DNA of 64,000 nt from Coptis chinensis (GCA_015680905.1 CM027381.1:17089501-17153500); one strand, 5' to 3'; shown: positions 1 to 11,563, numbered from the stretch's first letter. Notes: generated from the sequence alone by a model not told the origin. Program-made: numbers and translations.

Positions 1-790
1 TTTTGTTTGATGATTGCAAGGTTCACAAAATTGAAACTTTACTATTGTTATCACTACTCGTTTGAACGGGTAAGTTTCTACGAACATGAGAATTATATCA
101 TCTTGAATCTGTACTTTTTTTTTTCTTGAGTCCTTCATATATATGATAGTGTTAAGCTCGCTTTCACGACAACTCTTACATGATAGTTTCAATGATAAAT
201 AGCCTACTAGATACTTAACCTTGATGTTTTCAGTAGTGTCCTTTCTGTTAATTATTTGATTTTAGTGTTTAATAAATGAATGCTACTATTAGGTATCTGG
301 CCATAAATAGTCTTGTACAGTAACTTCCAAGTTCATTCAGAAGAACCGAAGTCTACTCTCTAGAATGGCACTTCACTGATAATGCTCCTGCCGTGTTTTA
401 CGTTTGCATTGCCTCTGCTTTGGTTAGCTGCTTGTTCCATCTCTAGAAAATAAATTCTCGAGGCACTTTACCCTAATGAAAGGTTGAAAGAACAAATTGC
501 GTAAAGGTGATGAAGATATAGGAATTTCAAAGCACAAATTGTTTTTTCCATTATGTTCTTATTATGCCTTGTGCACTTTAAAAGCCTAGTTAATTATTGG
601 CAATCAACAACTCAAAAACATTATAAATTTTGGAAAACCAATGTATAATATATCAATTTTTTGAAATATGTTGTTTTAGTATGTTTGTGTAATTGATTTT
701 ATGATCTGAGAATTAGGTAGTATTTAGTAGCGATGTTGGGGGCAAAATAGGTTCTACCAAAAAAACTAATTTAAACAAATACGATGGGGA
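1..790. other. AT-rich sequence, no gene recognised
   Basis: I see no convincing coding frame, RNA gene or element terminus here. The stretch may be the interior of the CACTA element that ends at 1125, since no left-hand CACTA terminus is visible in the window before that point. Confidence 0.4.
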
Positions 791-1125
791 ATAGTGTTGT
801 TAATTGACTTCCTAAAAACAATATATCACAGAAATGTGTGTCCTAAACTTAGGTCGCAAATTTACGTCGGGTGGGTACGTTCTAGATTTGAAAATATGTA
901 GTTCCAATAGAAAGGAAATTTGCGACGGTTTTGAATGTCCTATAATTAAGGACGGCATTGAATGTCTCACACCCATTGCATTTCTAATTCAATTTACCAC
1001 GTGGTTTCCCGTTGTTAATATTAACAACAGTGTTATTCACAACGAACTCTAGGACACCATTTTTCGTCGTAAATCTTGATTTAGGACGGCTATTACCGTC
1101 GTTTTTGGCCTTTTCAGGTGTAGTG
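791..1125. mobile_element. CACTA-type DNA transposon, right terminus (partial)
   Basis: The sequence ends with GGTGTAGTG at 1117-1125, which on the other strand reads CACTACACC, the typical start of a CACTA terminal inverted repeat. The approximately 300 bases inside it carry several copies of GACGG/CCGTC and GTCC/GGAC motifs in both orientations, like the subterminal transposase-binding repeats of CACTA elements. The matching left terminus is not in the window. The three bases following (TAA) would be the target duplication. A 72-residue open frame at 834-1052 lies over these repeats and is not taken as a gene. Confidence 0.6.
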
Positions 1126-1471
1126 TAAACAATTAAAGGAATCATTAATCCAAATGTACGAACCTTCTAAGTATGACTTATGTATATGTGGACCTCCCAT
1201 TATAATAACACGTGCCGAAAAAGAATTGAAAAAAAATGGATAAAATATAATTTCTAGGCATCTATATTCCTTACTAAACAACATCTTGTTTGGTGGTTTG
1301 CTAGCCTGAGCATGGAATCGAGATGAACAAGACTATGGTGTAATTATAATACACGTGATTTAATTTTATTGAAACATGTTAACTGATTTTGTTTGCAATT
1401 TTATATCTCATTTATGAAAAACAATCAAGCACTCCATGTAAAAATCAATGATATGGTTCCCAATGTCTTTT
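1126..1471. other. Spacer between CACTA terminus and LINE, nothing recognised
   Basis: AT-rich sequence with no coding frame or repeat that I can identify. It separates the CACTA terminus at 1125 from the first readable LINE codons near 1472. Confidence 0.35.
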
Positions 1472-1560
1472 TGATGATATTATTCCTCATATTGAAAATA
1501 CTATTACTGATATGGATAATGACATGCTAACTCAACCAGTTAATCTTACCGAGATTCATG
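1472..1560 (+). pseudogene. LINE ORF2 fragment, upstream piece
   Basis: Reads in one frame as an acidic stretch ending in VNLTEIH and stops at the CACTA insertion at 1561. The frame continues without loss at 7461 (DALFAMEPRKAVGPDGF), the conserved block just before the reverse transcriptase fingers in plant LINEs, where the family consensus has a PGPDGF-like motif. The endonuclease domain that normally precedes this is absent, so the LINE copy is 5' truncated, as most genomic LINE copies are. Confidence 0.75.
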
Positions 1561-1583
1561 CACTACTTAAAAAAAAAAGGTTT
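1561..1583 (+). repeat. CACTA left terminal inverted repeat
   Basis: Begins CACTACTT, runs through an A tract and then GGTTT; pairs with 7438-7457. Confidence 0.85.
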
Positions 1584-1599
1584 TTATCTCTGTTCTAAA

Positions 1600-2035
1600 A
1601 TTGGCCTTATCTCAGTTCAAGTGATAAGCGAGATAATATGTCCCATAACTTAGTTACTACCTCTGAGTATAAATCTGTTATCTCACATCATACTTAACCG
1701 AGATAATACATATAGATTTTACGATGGGTAGTGTGGAACTGATATAATAGGAAATTTCATTTATCTCATATTGTTGAACTGATATAATAGGAAATTTGGG
1801 TAATCTCAGTTGTACTTAAAAACTGATGTAATAAGTTAGTTTTTAGCTACAAACAAATATATATTACCTCGATTCTTATTGGCCGGGATAATAAAACGTA
1901 GATTTTATCGCGCTAGAGTATAACCGTTGTAATTTTCGATTTGATTATCTCACTTCATCCGAGATAATTCTACTATTCTAGTTTCCCTTAAATCTCGATC
2001 CTGATATCTCGGTGAAATAGAGAAAAAAACAAAAA
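1600..2035. repeat. CACTA left subterminal repeats
   Basis: Many copies of a core GAGATAA(T) and its complement (T)TATCTC, often with CCGAGATAAT context, in mixed orientation. Subterminal repeats of this kind are transposase-binding sites in En/Spm-type elements; that role here is inferred from the family. Confidence 0.75.
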
Positions 2036-2689
2036 GAGGACACTCGCGCACAAAATATTATCTCATCTCTTGGAACTGTTGCGCACGAAAGACGATTATA
2101 CACACTTCCTGAAAAAGAGTATTGCGTTCACGCTCCAACTGTTACCATTGCTCTTCTACTTCCCTTTTTTTCTTAGCTCTTCCAACTATTTTACTTAGGG
2201 TTTCGGTAATTTTCTTCTTCTTTTCTACTGCTTTTGTGTTTATGGTTCTATCAAATTTAGTTCTTTAATTGTTTCGTAGGGTTCTGATTTTTTGTTTTTT
2301 AATTGGATATCACTTCCTTAACCTGCTATTAGGCTTCAATTAAGACATTTTTGGAAATTCAGATTTCAGATTGAAGAAAGTTTGAAGCAATTGCCTAAAT
2401 TTTGGTGCGTGGGCGAAGGTCAATATTCAAATTTTGAATGTTTGAACAAATTTACATAGCATATTCAAATTCCAGATTTTTCATTAAGAAATATTGCATA
2501 TTTATTATATTGAACATAATGTATACTTCATGCTTTATAGGATCCGTTATGCGTTTTGGTAAATTGTGTATGTATGTTTTATAGACATGTAAATGGACAA
2601 GCTAGGAGTGATCTGCAATTTTTTGAAATTAATCCTTTAACACACTTAAGGTTGAATCCAAAATAATATTTTATTGGTTGGGTTTAGCA

Positions 2690-3300
2690 ATTTTCTATAC
2701 AAGGCTCCACTGTTTGGTATAACACTATGTCACTTTCATATAATGGCTTGTGGAGTGAAAGTTCTCTCGTGTTTGTCAATTTCAAGAGATCGGAAGGGCC
2801 AGATTTGGAACTTCGATCCAAAAATCGAATGACTTCGTTCCTATTGTTCGTACTATCGCTGAAAATCGGCGTCATCCGTGATATACTCATATTCGTTTGT
2901 GTTCTGGACAGTCCCCAAGTTACAGCAAAAACTTCCAAAGAGTACCTCTAGATATAGCTGTCTAAGCATATCCCCTACAATGTTAGCTATCCAAGGAATC
3001 CATATGACCATATATAGCAACCACAAGTTCCAAGATAGCATTCTCTATCTTATGAGAATCTAAACACACCCACACACACAGACGCCCTTTTTGTCATCTT
3101 CGAAGAAAAGCCTCGAAGATTTATGGAGAAATGTTTAGTGGCTAGTTAAGTACCCAGTTTAAAAGTTGCACCTACCTCTAAAAGACAGTTTTCAGCGATG
3201 ACTTTTGTTTGCAAGGCAAGCTCCTGGAGAGATCTAGTATACTCTACAATTCTTGATCTCAAGAGAGTGATCTTGCGAAGCAGGATTATTCACGATCTTC
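2690..3300 (-). pseudogene. Exon-like fragments of an unrecognised gene inside the CACTA element
   Basis: On the minus strand, 3280-3185 reads openly with a helical, charged composition and contains the run RIVEYTRSLQELALQTKVIA; it is followed by a plausible splice donor (GAG|GTAGGT). Further down, 3055-2690 has an 84-residue open frame in one register and a stop-broken frame in another (AILELVVAIYG, WKFLL). I do not recognise the protein. The pieces could be captured host exons on the same strand as the HEMA fragment, or chance frames. Confidence 0.3.
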
Positions 3301-4219
3301 TTGGTACTTCGTACTATAAGATGATATCTCATGTTGAATCAATAAAACGATAGAGTCTGCCTAACCCCAGCTTACACTAATTTGTTTTATCCAATATTAT
3401 TTATAGGTGTTGTTTCTGTGGCAAAAACGGTTGCCAAACTAGATTTGTGTAACTAATTACTTGGCAACTCATCACACAGTCGTAGTGTTGGAGAAATGAA
3501 AATATAACAGCGACACTATAGAAGCAAGTTTATTTGCCATACAAACACTAGAAGTCATTGCACGAGTAATTAATTTTGTTGGTGGATCATTTGGTAACAA
3601 ATAAAATGTCCAGTTAACCTTCATTTCGTAGTGCAATAAAATGTTGAAATTTGGAAATGTTCCCACACGATAGGTGAAAAGCCCTTAGGTCAGCTATTGG
3701 GAAGGTGTGATCCTTCGACTTCAAACCATTTTCCAACACCATATGTCTATGTAGAGATCAGTCATCAACTATTTGCGTGCTATCATCTTAATTTATCCTA
3801 CTGTTTAAAGAGAAGTTGATATGGGAACAACATATAGAGATCGGCCATCGGCTTGGCCATTCATAAGAAAAGTATGACACGCACAAACCAAAACATCCTA
3901 TTCTAAAGACCTTGTCACAGAAGTCGAGAACTTCTTGTACATATTATATATTCTAACAAACAAAACATCCCTCCCACTAGCTTACACAAACGCATTTCTA
4001 GATACATGATAAATCAAGCCGAGTCAATACGCCTCACTTGTTTACTACCAAGCCTGATGGCCACTATATTACATTACATACAAAGATACAATCAAAACCT
4101 CAAAAATTCTACTGAATTTCTACAATACGAATTGAATAGCCACCCCCCCCCCCCCTTGAAGACTGAATTAGGGCTTCTTATCTTATTATTGGAAAATGAT
4201 GGTATGAAACAAGTCATCA

Positions 4220-4580
4220 CTAAGATTCTTTCCGGGATTGTTCCATTTTGGCTCGAATCTTTTGTTCCAAAATGGAGGCATCTATTTCAAGGTTAAATAT
4301 CTTGCTAAGTGCATGCATGTTTTCAAGGATCTCGCTCAAAGGCCTACTGTTACTCTCGTCGCATCTTAAATGTTCCATGGGACCATGAAGAACTTTGTTC
4401 ATCATACCACGGCTAAGGTCTTCGATAGCTCTCCTCATTTTCTTTGGGATATCATGTTTTATCTATAACAAACATCTTTCCAACTCTGTAATTCTTATTG
4501 TCTCCACAAGGGCTCTCAGATTCTTGATGGTGGGAACGGTCTCAAAAGAGTCCATCTTATCTCGAAAGTCATCTAAATGA
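4220..4580 (-). pseudogene. HEMA: Glutamyl-tRNA reductase C-terminal fragment captured by the CACTA element
   Basis: HEMA encodes plastid glutamyl-tRNA reductase, which reduces glutamyl-tRNA to glutamate-1-semialdehyde, the committed step of tetrapyrrole (chlorophyll, haem) synthesis. Only the C-terminal dimerisation region is present. From 4580 downward the minus strand reads ETVPTIKNLRALVE, then RITELERCLL, an in-frame TAG (4463-4465), then [52 protein letters not shown] and [11 protein letters not shown], ending at a TAG at 4220. These follow plant HEMA C-termini closely (DDLSRGIVNK, LHGPMQHLRCDG, LENMHALNRMF in the family). The catalytic N-terminal domain and NADPH-binding domain are absent, so the piece cannot be functional. 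What follows below 4220 looks like the gene's 3' untranslated region carried along. The family match is confident; the symbol is used for the parent gene. Confidence 0.88.
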
Positions 4581-4599
4581 ACTTTCAGTACTGGATCTG

Positions 4600-5390
4600 G
4601 GGATGTCAGATGTAAATGAACTTATCCCCATTAGTTGAGTGGCTTCTGTGTATTTTATTGATTTTCATGGGCAATCCAATTCATCCATCGTGTTATACAC
4701 TTCTCAATTCACGTGGATAGTTAGAATATTGCTTCATCTAGAAAAAAAAAAACGTGTTTTAGGTTTACTTGGATAATCCTTATTGCACAATGACATTTTG
4801 GTTAGCATTTGTGCAAGTCGGTTGAGGTTTAATGACAATATTTGTGCAACTAGTTGTATATATATTAATATAATTGGGTTTTATCATATGGATTAGTTAT
4901 GGTTAACTAGTATATTTTTAACGACAATATTTGTGGAACTAGTTGCATCTAAAATATTCACTTGTTTTACTTAATTAGTGTATAGGTAACATGAATTGGG
5001 TAGCCAACAGAGAACATGTGCATGGGCCATGGGCAAAGTTAATAAGTTTGGAATATCTTACACCTCTTGCTTGTTGGAATTAGGTGTTGGACATATAAGA
5101 GAACCCATTGGTTACATATGAGGGTTATCTCTCTCTTTTGTTGCACCTCAAGTTTGCACCAAAGTAGTCTTGTGAGAAGGACATGATGGGTTGCCACTTT
5201 TAGTGAAAGGGGAGAAGGAGTATTGAAAAAAGTGCGGGCAAGCAGCAAGAAAAGAATGGGAGGAAAGCTGGAATGAACCACCCAAATGGGAGCTTCTACT
5301 TCTTTTTATTCTAATTTTAATTGGTTAGCAATATGTTACCGAGCTGTTTTATTGAGAATATACACAAACTAGTAACACAATCTAGATCAT
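4600..5390. other. CACTA interior, no gene recognised
   Basis: AT-rich sequence. An 80-residue frame on the minus strand (5281-5039) has no family resemblance. The stretch at 4990-5385 has the look of a promoter and 5' untranslated leader running into the ATG at 5397, but this is only an impression. Confidence 0.3.
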
Positions 5391-5396
5391 CAATGG

Positions 5397-6806
5397 GATC
5401 ACTTGTTTGCTTCTGTTGCAAGGTTAGTTGAATTTCAATTTTATTTGTATACAAATATTGGATTCTGGCTCTTTAATTGCTTATTCTTTGTGAGTTTCAT
5501 TTCTAGTTTGTGGCGTATAAGAATTGAAATCTATGGCTATGGAATTTAGGAATTGCTAGAATTTCTTTATTGTTAATCCTTAGTATAAAATTGGGTATTT
5601 CTTTATGTTTTTGGTTTATGGGTTGTCTGATGTCATGGGAGGGGTCTGATGTTGGGTATACTTTGTTTGTGAAGTTGAATGTGTTTTGGTGCTTTGTATT
5701 GTATTTGGTTTGATAAGATTATGTAATTAGTGTATTTATTGGTGTAACTAATGCTTATGATAGTTAGACATTTACAGATATGATGTGAAGTGTTCTGGTT
5801 ACGTGGCAAAAAATTAAATGCCTCTAGTTAAGTGAGAAACTTTCTAGTGAGTCTCGAAAGGTAAGAGGAACTACACGTCTTGATGCACGTGAGTGGTTCA
5901 ATAACATTAATGGCTTCTTTTGTTGAAATTAAACTGGGACCATGCCATGTTATTTATGTCGAAATGGTATTGAATATTTATATATTGCTAGTGGTTATGA
6001 TACCCAAAGAAACTACGGGTCTCCAAAGTGGACATGAATAATGAAATTGGAGAAAGTTATATTATGTTTGAATAATGGTTTATTGTTTGAATAATTATAT
6101 TTGTATTGTATATAAGACATGTATTAGGGTATCTGGGATGTTGTTCGTATATAAATCATTTTCTTTTGATTCGAGGATTGTCTACTTGATTTAACTGGCA
6201 TTTGTCGAGATGGTTAAATAGCCAGTTCCACGAATCAGTATATCTTTTAGTAGTTGGGTTTACGACTGAGGTTTTAATATATTAAATGGAAGTATATTAT
6301 TTGATTTTTAGGTTCTGACAGATTTTAAATTTATGAAATGTTGGAAATACAGAGGAAATTCTGTCGAATTTTTTTAGAATGCGATGTTCAGAGGTTTTAT
6401 ATTTTAGTTCTAGTTTGGACTCGTGTGAGTCAAACCCTCTCACGTCTTGGTTTATTAGATTGTTGAATATTTGGATTGAGCTATTTCAACTGAACATTCA
6501 ATTGTCTGAAAAATTGGGGTGTGACACTGATTGTAGGTTTTACTTAATTTCTAGTTAGTTTATTGCCATTGTTACATAAACAAAATTTTCATTAGGTGAT
6601 ATATTAACCAACATCTGACATGCAGGTTTTTGCTTCTAGTGCATTGAACACGTACATATGGGTTAAGGACTAGCTCCCACATTCACAAGAGCTCTCAAGG
6701 CACACAAGTTAAAAACGACTATCGAGGTAAAGGCAAGTTTAAAACTCAGGAGGGTGATGAGCGGAAGAAAAAGCCTGATATATCAAATTCATCAAGTGTA
6801 GTTCAG
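5397..6806 (+). pseudogene. Two-exon-like gene fragment of unknown identity inside the CACTA element
   Basis: An ATG at 5397 opens MGSLVCFCCK and runs straight into a good splice donor (AAG|GTTAGT). About 1.2 kb on, a good acceptor (ACATGCAG at 6618-6625) precedes VFASSALN in the matching frame, followed after a one-base shift by a long hydrophilic stretch including QVKNDYRGKGKFKTQEGDER that ends at another donor-like CAG|GTCACA. Together these look like the first two exons of a captured host gene with its first intron. I do not recognise the product. The frameshift means it is not functional as it stands. Confidence 0.35.
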
Positions 6807-7129
6807 GTCACATCTATTAGCTTCTATTAGCTTTTTTGGAAAATATGTGAATAACTTTTTAGCTTAGCTAATTTATGACTTGATGTAACAATTAGTTCTG
6901 TTAGTGTTTGACATTGTTCATTCAATTGTTACCTTAATAAAATCAGATTCTTCACAGAAATTTATTTGTGTTAAGCTTGCTTTTGTTGATTGGTGTTAAT
7001 GTTTATGAACATGAAAGGATATATGGTTGTTTGGGGAGTGGTTTGTATTTTCAGGTTGTCAACTTCTCATAATAAAGTGAATAATGCAAGCACAATTGAA
7101 AAATAAAAAATAAAAAATGACAAACTATG

Positions 7130-7437
7130 TCGGCTAAATAAAGAGATGAGATAAAAAGTTGTGCATATTATCTCGGTTTCAATAAAAACATCTCAGCTTC
7201 TTTCTATACTAATTGGTTTCAAACACAGTTCATCTCGGTTTTATTCTATATAATATCAGTTTAATTTAGAAAACTGAGATAATATATTTAGATAAGATGT
7301 CAGACTTCTGAGATAATTTAGTAGCTTATTATCTCGGTTTTATAGAACTCTATTATCTCAGTGGATTTTACCTCGATTGCTTTTTCCTAGAAAACCGAGG
7401 TAAAAACTCTAACATCTCACATTTTAGCTGAGCTTAT
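7130..7437. repeat. CACTA right subterminal repeats
   Basis: Repeated (T)TATCTC(G/A)G and CTGAGATAAT motifs in both orientations, matching those at 1600-2035. Likely transposase-binding sites by analogy with the family. Confidence 0.75.
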
Positions 7438-7457
7438 AAACCCTTTTTTTAGTAGTG
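7438..7457 (-). repeat. CACTA right terminal inverted repeat
   Basis: Ends AGTAGTG; the complement reads CACTACT, an A tract, then GGGTTT, matching the left terminus. Confidence 0.85.
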
Positions 7458-7460
7458 ATG

Positions 7461-9904
7461 ATGCTTTGTTTGCCATGGAGCCTAGAAAAGCTGTAGGCCC
7501 AGATGGCTTCATCACACCCTTATTTTATCAAGACAATTGAAATCTTATTAAAAATGACCTTTTACATGTTATTACTGATTTCTTTAACAATAATAATCTA
7601 ACTCAGGCCTTTAACCATACTAATATATAACCTTGATTCCTAAAACTTTGAACCCAAATAAAATTACTTCCTATCGACCTATAAGTTTATGTAACATTAT
7701 TTATAGAATTATTTCTAAGATTTTGGCAAACCGTCTCAAACCTTTGTTAAATAAACTCATCTCACCTATGCAATCTGCCTTTGTTAAGCAAAGACAAATC
7801 TCAGACAATACCATTATCCTGCAAGAAATCCTTCATAAGCTTCGGAACAAAAAGGTATTCATGGTTGCATTGCATGGCCATTAAGTTGGACATGGGTAAG
7901 GCTTTTGACCAAATTGAATGGGACTTTCTGTTTCAAATGCTTAAGCAATTTGATTTTTGTCAAACTTGGATAAACTGGATTACAAAATATGTCTAACTAC
8001 TACATCCTTCTCCATTAACTTGAATGGCTCTCCCTTTGGCAAATTCAATACCTCTAGAGGAATCCTTTATCCCCCTTCCTCTTCATTTTATGTTCTGAAT
8101 TTTTATCTAGGAAAATATATAATCTACTATCTACTAAGCATATACATGGTATTTGTATTTCGGATCATCTACCCCCATCTTATGTTTGATGATGACTGCT
8201 TTATTTTTATGCATGTCAATATAGAGGAAGTGCATCAAATTTTAAATGGTATTTATATGTATTGTGCTATGTCTTGTCAGACTGTTAATTTCAATAAGTC
8301 TTCCTTGTTGTTCAGTCATAACTTGCATCATAGACATAAAAAAATCATCTCTAAAATTCTAAAGTTCCCCTTTTCAAACACTAGTAATATAATTCATATT
8401 TAGGTATAGATTTTGATCCTCTTAAGGCTAACCATATTAGTACTTCTAAAATCCTTAAGAATGTAATGAGTAAGATCAATGCATAGAATAATAAATTTCT
8501 CTCTATGGCTGGTCGAGGTACTCTTATAAAAAGTGTTGTATAAGTTATTCCTATATATATACTCTATGCAAACTAACCTATTTGACAAGTCTTTCTATTC
8601 TAACTTAGATATGGTAAATGCTAATTTTTGTGGGGTCATCTTGATCATGGTAGTAATAAAATGCATATGTTAAATTGGAATGCTTGTTGTGTTAAAAAAA
8701 GTTAAGGAGGTATAGGTTTTAAACACTCTTTTTTCAGAATAAAGCCTTGTTAGTTAAACTGTGTTGGAAGATGATTTAAGTAGCTTTGAACTGCTTTGGG
8801 TAAAGATTATAAAAAGCAAAGTACTTTAAAAATGCTCATTTCCTTAATGCTAAAAAATAAGCCATCTGCTTCTAAATGGTGGGAAAATATTATTAAGGTT
8901 AGAAATGATATCTCTAGTTTACATTGTTGGATGATAACTGATGGCCATGGCATTGATATTTGGGATGATAATTGGATCCCATCGATTCCTTTTAAAAAGC
9001 CCTTTGGACCTAAACCTTTTAATCAGAGCTTTGCAAGGTATGTTTCCGACTTAATTGATTGTGATACACACACTTGGAACACAAGTCTTTTGGATGAGCT
9101 TTTTACTGATGATATCAAACATGAAATTTTAAAAACAAGAATTTTTTCCTTAGATATGCAGCAGAAAATTAAATCATTTGGTCATTAGAAAAAAATGGTG
9201 TGTTTACTATCAAGTATGTTTATAATTGGTTTGTTTCTCAATCAAAAATTTGTGTAATTATAGATCCCTTAATATGATTAAGTGTGCTTGGAATTGCATC
9301 TAGAAAATCAATGCTTCTCATAGAGTTCAATTATTTATGTGGAAGTTGTTACATGTTATTTTACCTACTAGGAAATTTCTTTTTAACAGGCATTGTTGTG
9401 CTTTAGATACTTGTCGTCGCTGTATGAATGTTGTAGAATCTGTTGAACATGCTATATTTAGTTGTCCTCACCTTGATAAAATCTGGTTTGCACTCCTCTT
9501 GATAAAATTTTGTTTGCATCTCCTCTTGCTATGTGTTTCCAAACTTGGAACCAACATTTTAGTGTCAGTGATGTTATTAATCGAGTCCTAGCTTATTGTG
9601 CAACTAAAGATAGTAGTATTCATAATCTAACTATATTAGCTACCACTGCTTATATGATCTGGTTAGATAGGAATTATATTGTTTTTACTACTAATTATAC
9701 AGCCCTTAGTGTATATCAACTTCTGAAAGAAGGAAGCATATCTATTCTGCCTACTTATGCACCCATTATGTTAAAATATCTCATTCCACAAGATTATGTC
9801 TCAAATTTGTTCATGCTAGCTTATGATGGTGGTTTTGATCCCATTGTTAAAAAAGTTGGGGCTAGATTTACCATTAATAAATGGAATGATAATTTGATGT
9901 ATGT
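7461..9904 (+). pseudogene. LINE ORF2 (RT, zf-RVT, partial RNase H), decayed
   Basis: Encodes the replication protein of an L1-type plant LINE. In order: the KAVGPDGF block (about 7495); fingers with SYRPISLCNIIYRIISKILA (7668); palm motif A KLDMGKAFDQ (7883-7912) carrying the first catalytic aspartate; NLNGSPFGKF; the catalytic box as LMFDDDC at about 8179-8199, where the family has FADD; the thumb region (SMAGRGTLIKSV near 8505); the WWENIIKVRND and WDDNWIP blocks (8880-8980); a zf-RVT zinc finger with spacing C-C-H-C (CRRCMNVVESVEHAIFSCPH, 9412-9471); then the start of an RNase H domain (AYDGGF at about 9820). Several frameshifts and stops break the frame. The copy is cut off inside RNase H by the Tat LTR at 9905, and no LINE continuation is seen after 61980. 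Confidence 0.88.
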
Positions 9905-10587
9905 TGTAGGGGAAATTCCAAGTATCCCCTGATCTTCCTCTGTGCCTTGTGATCTGGAATCCTTTGCTGAATAGAGAAGGGATGAGATGATGGTTAGTTC
10001 AGGGTTGAACTCTTTGACGACTGCCTACGTATCTCCTTTGTTCTATTGGAGAATCAAACCCTATTTTGTGTAGTTCCTAAGAGCGAATCCCTATGGTTTA
10101 TATAGGAAGGGTGACGAGAGTCCTAGGGTTAGGGCCGTCCTCACCGCTTGTGACTTTCCTTCCATATTTGGACTCTGCCTTCCTATTAGGATTCCTCTTC
10201 TTATGGAAGTCTAAACCTAGACCATATCATGTGAGAGATAAGTTTCCTTGTTGATCATAATGACCCATCGTGTATGGGAAGATTATATATAAAAGGTAAC
10301 TCCTAAGATATGTCATCACGATTCTTTCCTTCTCATCAAAGATCACCATCTTCAGTTTTCTTCTGTTCAGGAACTGTCAATATCAATTCCTAACGACTGG
10401 GGTAACTGTTATGTTTGAAGGCGGTCAGTCATATGCCTGGCACATGTACACTAAACACTTGTGCTAAGCATGAGATCACTTATTCACGGAACTGATATGA
10501 TGGTCCTCATCTCATTCTAGACATCTATAGTCTTAGGTTATTTCCCACACACGTGTCATCTATTCAGTGATGGGAAATCCTCCTACA
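9905..10587 (-). repeat. Tat element 3' LTR
   Basis: 683 bp, beginning TGTAGGGG and ending TCCTACA on the plus strand, so it has the TG...CA ends. It aligns with 61474-61980 over its first three quarters, with scattered substitutions. It interrupts the LINE RNase H domain. Confidence 0.9.
10095..10106 (-). promoter_or_regulatory. TATA box in the Tat LTR
   Basis: The minus strand reads CCTATATAAACC. The same site is present in the other LTR at 61645-61656. In the 5' LTR it would set the start of the genomic transcript. Confidence 0.5.
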
Positions 10588-10604
10588 GATGCCCCCGCCT
10601 TTCG
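10588..10604 (-). promoter_or_regulatory. Tat polypurine tract
   Basis: On the minus strand CGAAAGGCGGGGGCATC ends directly at the LTR start (TGTAGG). This is the plus-strand primer of reverse transcription and fixes the element's orientation. Confidence 0.75.
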
Positions 10605-10816
10605 TGCCGGCAGCACATGGGCACTTGGCGATCTTTGCTTTTGGCGTGAGAATTCTTTTCCAAAACTATTTGTTAAAACTGCTGACGTGCCAAACTAATT
10701 AAGGCTCTGAAAAGACGGCTCGAACAGACACGCCGTTTCCTGAAAAAGGTAATGATGGCAATTCCATCCCGAAAAGACACACTGCTTAGGCTCATCTTAA
10801 CCATCCATCATATCTG

Positions 10817-10825
10817 TATATAAAG
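10817..10825 (+). promoter_or_regulatory. TATA box of the antisense gene
   Basis: TATATAAAG about 115 bases upstream of the ATG at 10939, outside the LTR and on the opposite strand to gag-pol. A pyrimidine-rich leader follows. It suggests that the antisense gene has its own promoter. Confidence 0.5.
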
Positions 10826-11485
10826 GATCTAGTGAGAGAACTTTCATTATCTCTTCTACTACCTTTTTCTGCATATTGAACCTTTTGATCTCCCGCTAGG
10901 GTTTAACCAAAGCTTGAAACTTTTCCTCTTTTTCGATCATGAATCCTAACTGGTCACTTGTAAACTTTGGAGATCTTTCCTCCCTGGAACTGATCCGCGA
11001 GAAATTTCACATCCCTGAAGATATCGACCTGGAATGGGGGAGGTTATCTGATGAGTTAGCCTAGAAGGAGGTGGCACTCATCACCATTGGTTAGCTTAGG
11101 GTCGGACTCACTCTTCCCCTCCACCCATTGCTAAGAGAGTGTCTAATTCACTTCAATCTTGCTCTTGGTCGGGCAGCACCCCTGTTTTATAGAACCGTTA
11201 TATACTCCGCCCTTCTTGCCAAGAGGCATGTGTTTGCTCTAAACCGTTGGGTGTCCGGTTACTTTTATGAGGTCTAGCGTATTCGAGACCAGTCGTACTA
11301 TTACCTCATGACTAGAGACAAGAATTCTCCTATCATCTTTTTTTAGGGGAAGCAGGGTGATGAAGGCTAGGCTGATCACTACCTTCGTGTGTTGGTTGAT
11401 ACATGGGACATTCGCCCCTCTGATGATGATGATGGTGAGCCAATGGGAATTCATATTCCCAGAAAACACACCCATTCTCTAACCA

Positions 11486-11563
11486 GTAAGTCTTCCTACT
11501 CAGGTACTTTATAACTTGATATAAGAGTCTTTCGCCTAAATATCTTTTGCTATTATTCCTTAG
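11486..11563 (+). other. Intron 1 of the Tat antisense gene
   Basis: 78 bp from GTAAGTCTTCC to a pyrimidine-rich TATTATTCCTTAG. Splicing keeps the frame (ACC-AAT-GAC) and avoids the stop inside the intron. Confidence 0.65.

Larger units (their letters stand above)
1561..7457. mobile_element. CACTA-type transposon, non-autonomous, carrying captured gene pieces
   Basis: Terminal inverted repeats start CACTACT(T)AAAAAAA followed by GGTTT at 1561 and end with the mirror sequence at 7457. A 3-bp duplication ATG sits outside both ends (1558-1560 and 7458-7460), the size CACTA elements make. Both ends carry dense subterminal copies of GAGATAAT/ATTATCTC in both orientations. The target is a LINE reading frame, which closes exactly when the element and one ATG are removed. 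I find no TnpA- or TnpD-like transposase frame in the 5.9 kb, so it would depend on an autonomous relative. The interior holds a glutamyl-tRNA reductase fragment on the minus strand and other exon-like pieces, which fits a Pack-type (gene-capturing) element. Confidence 0.85.

Noticed and set aside
5039..5281. A minus-strand frame of 80 residues
   Set aside because: No family resemblance, no homologous support and unusual composition. The plus strand here looks like untranslated leader.
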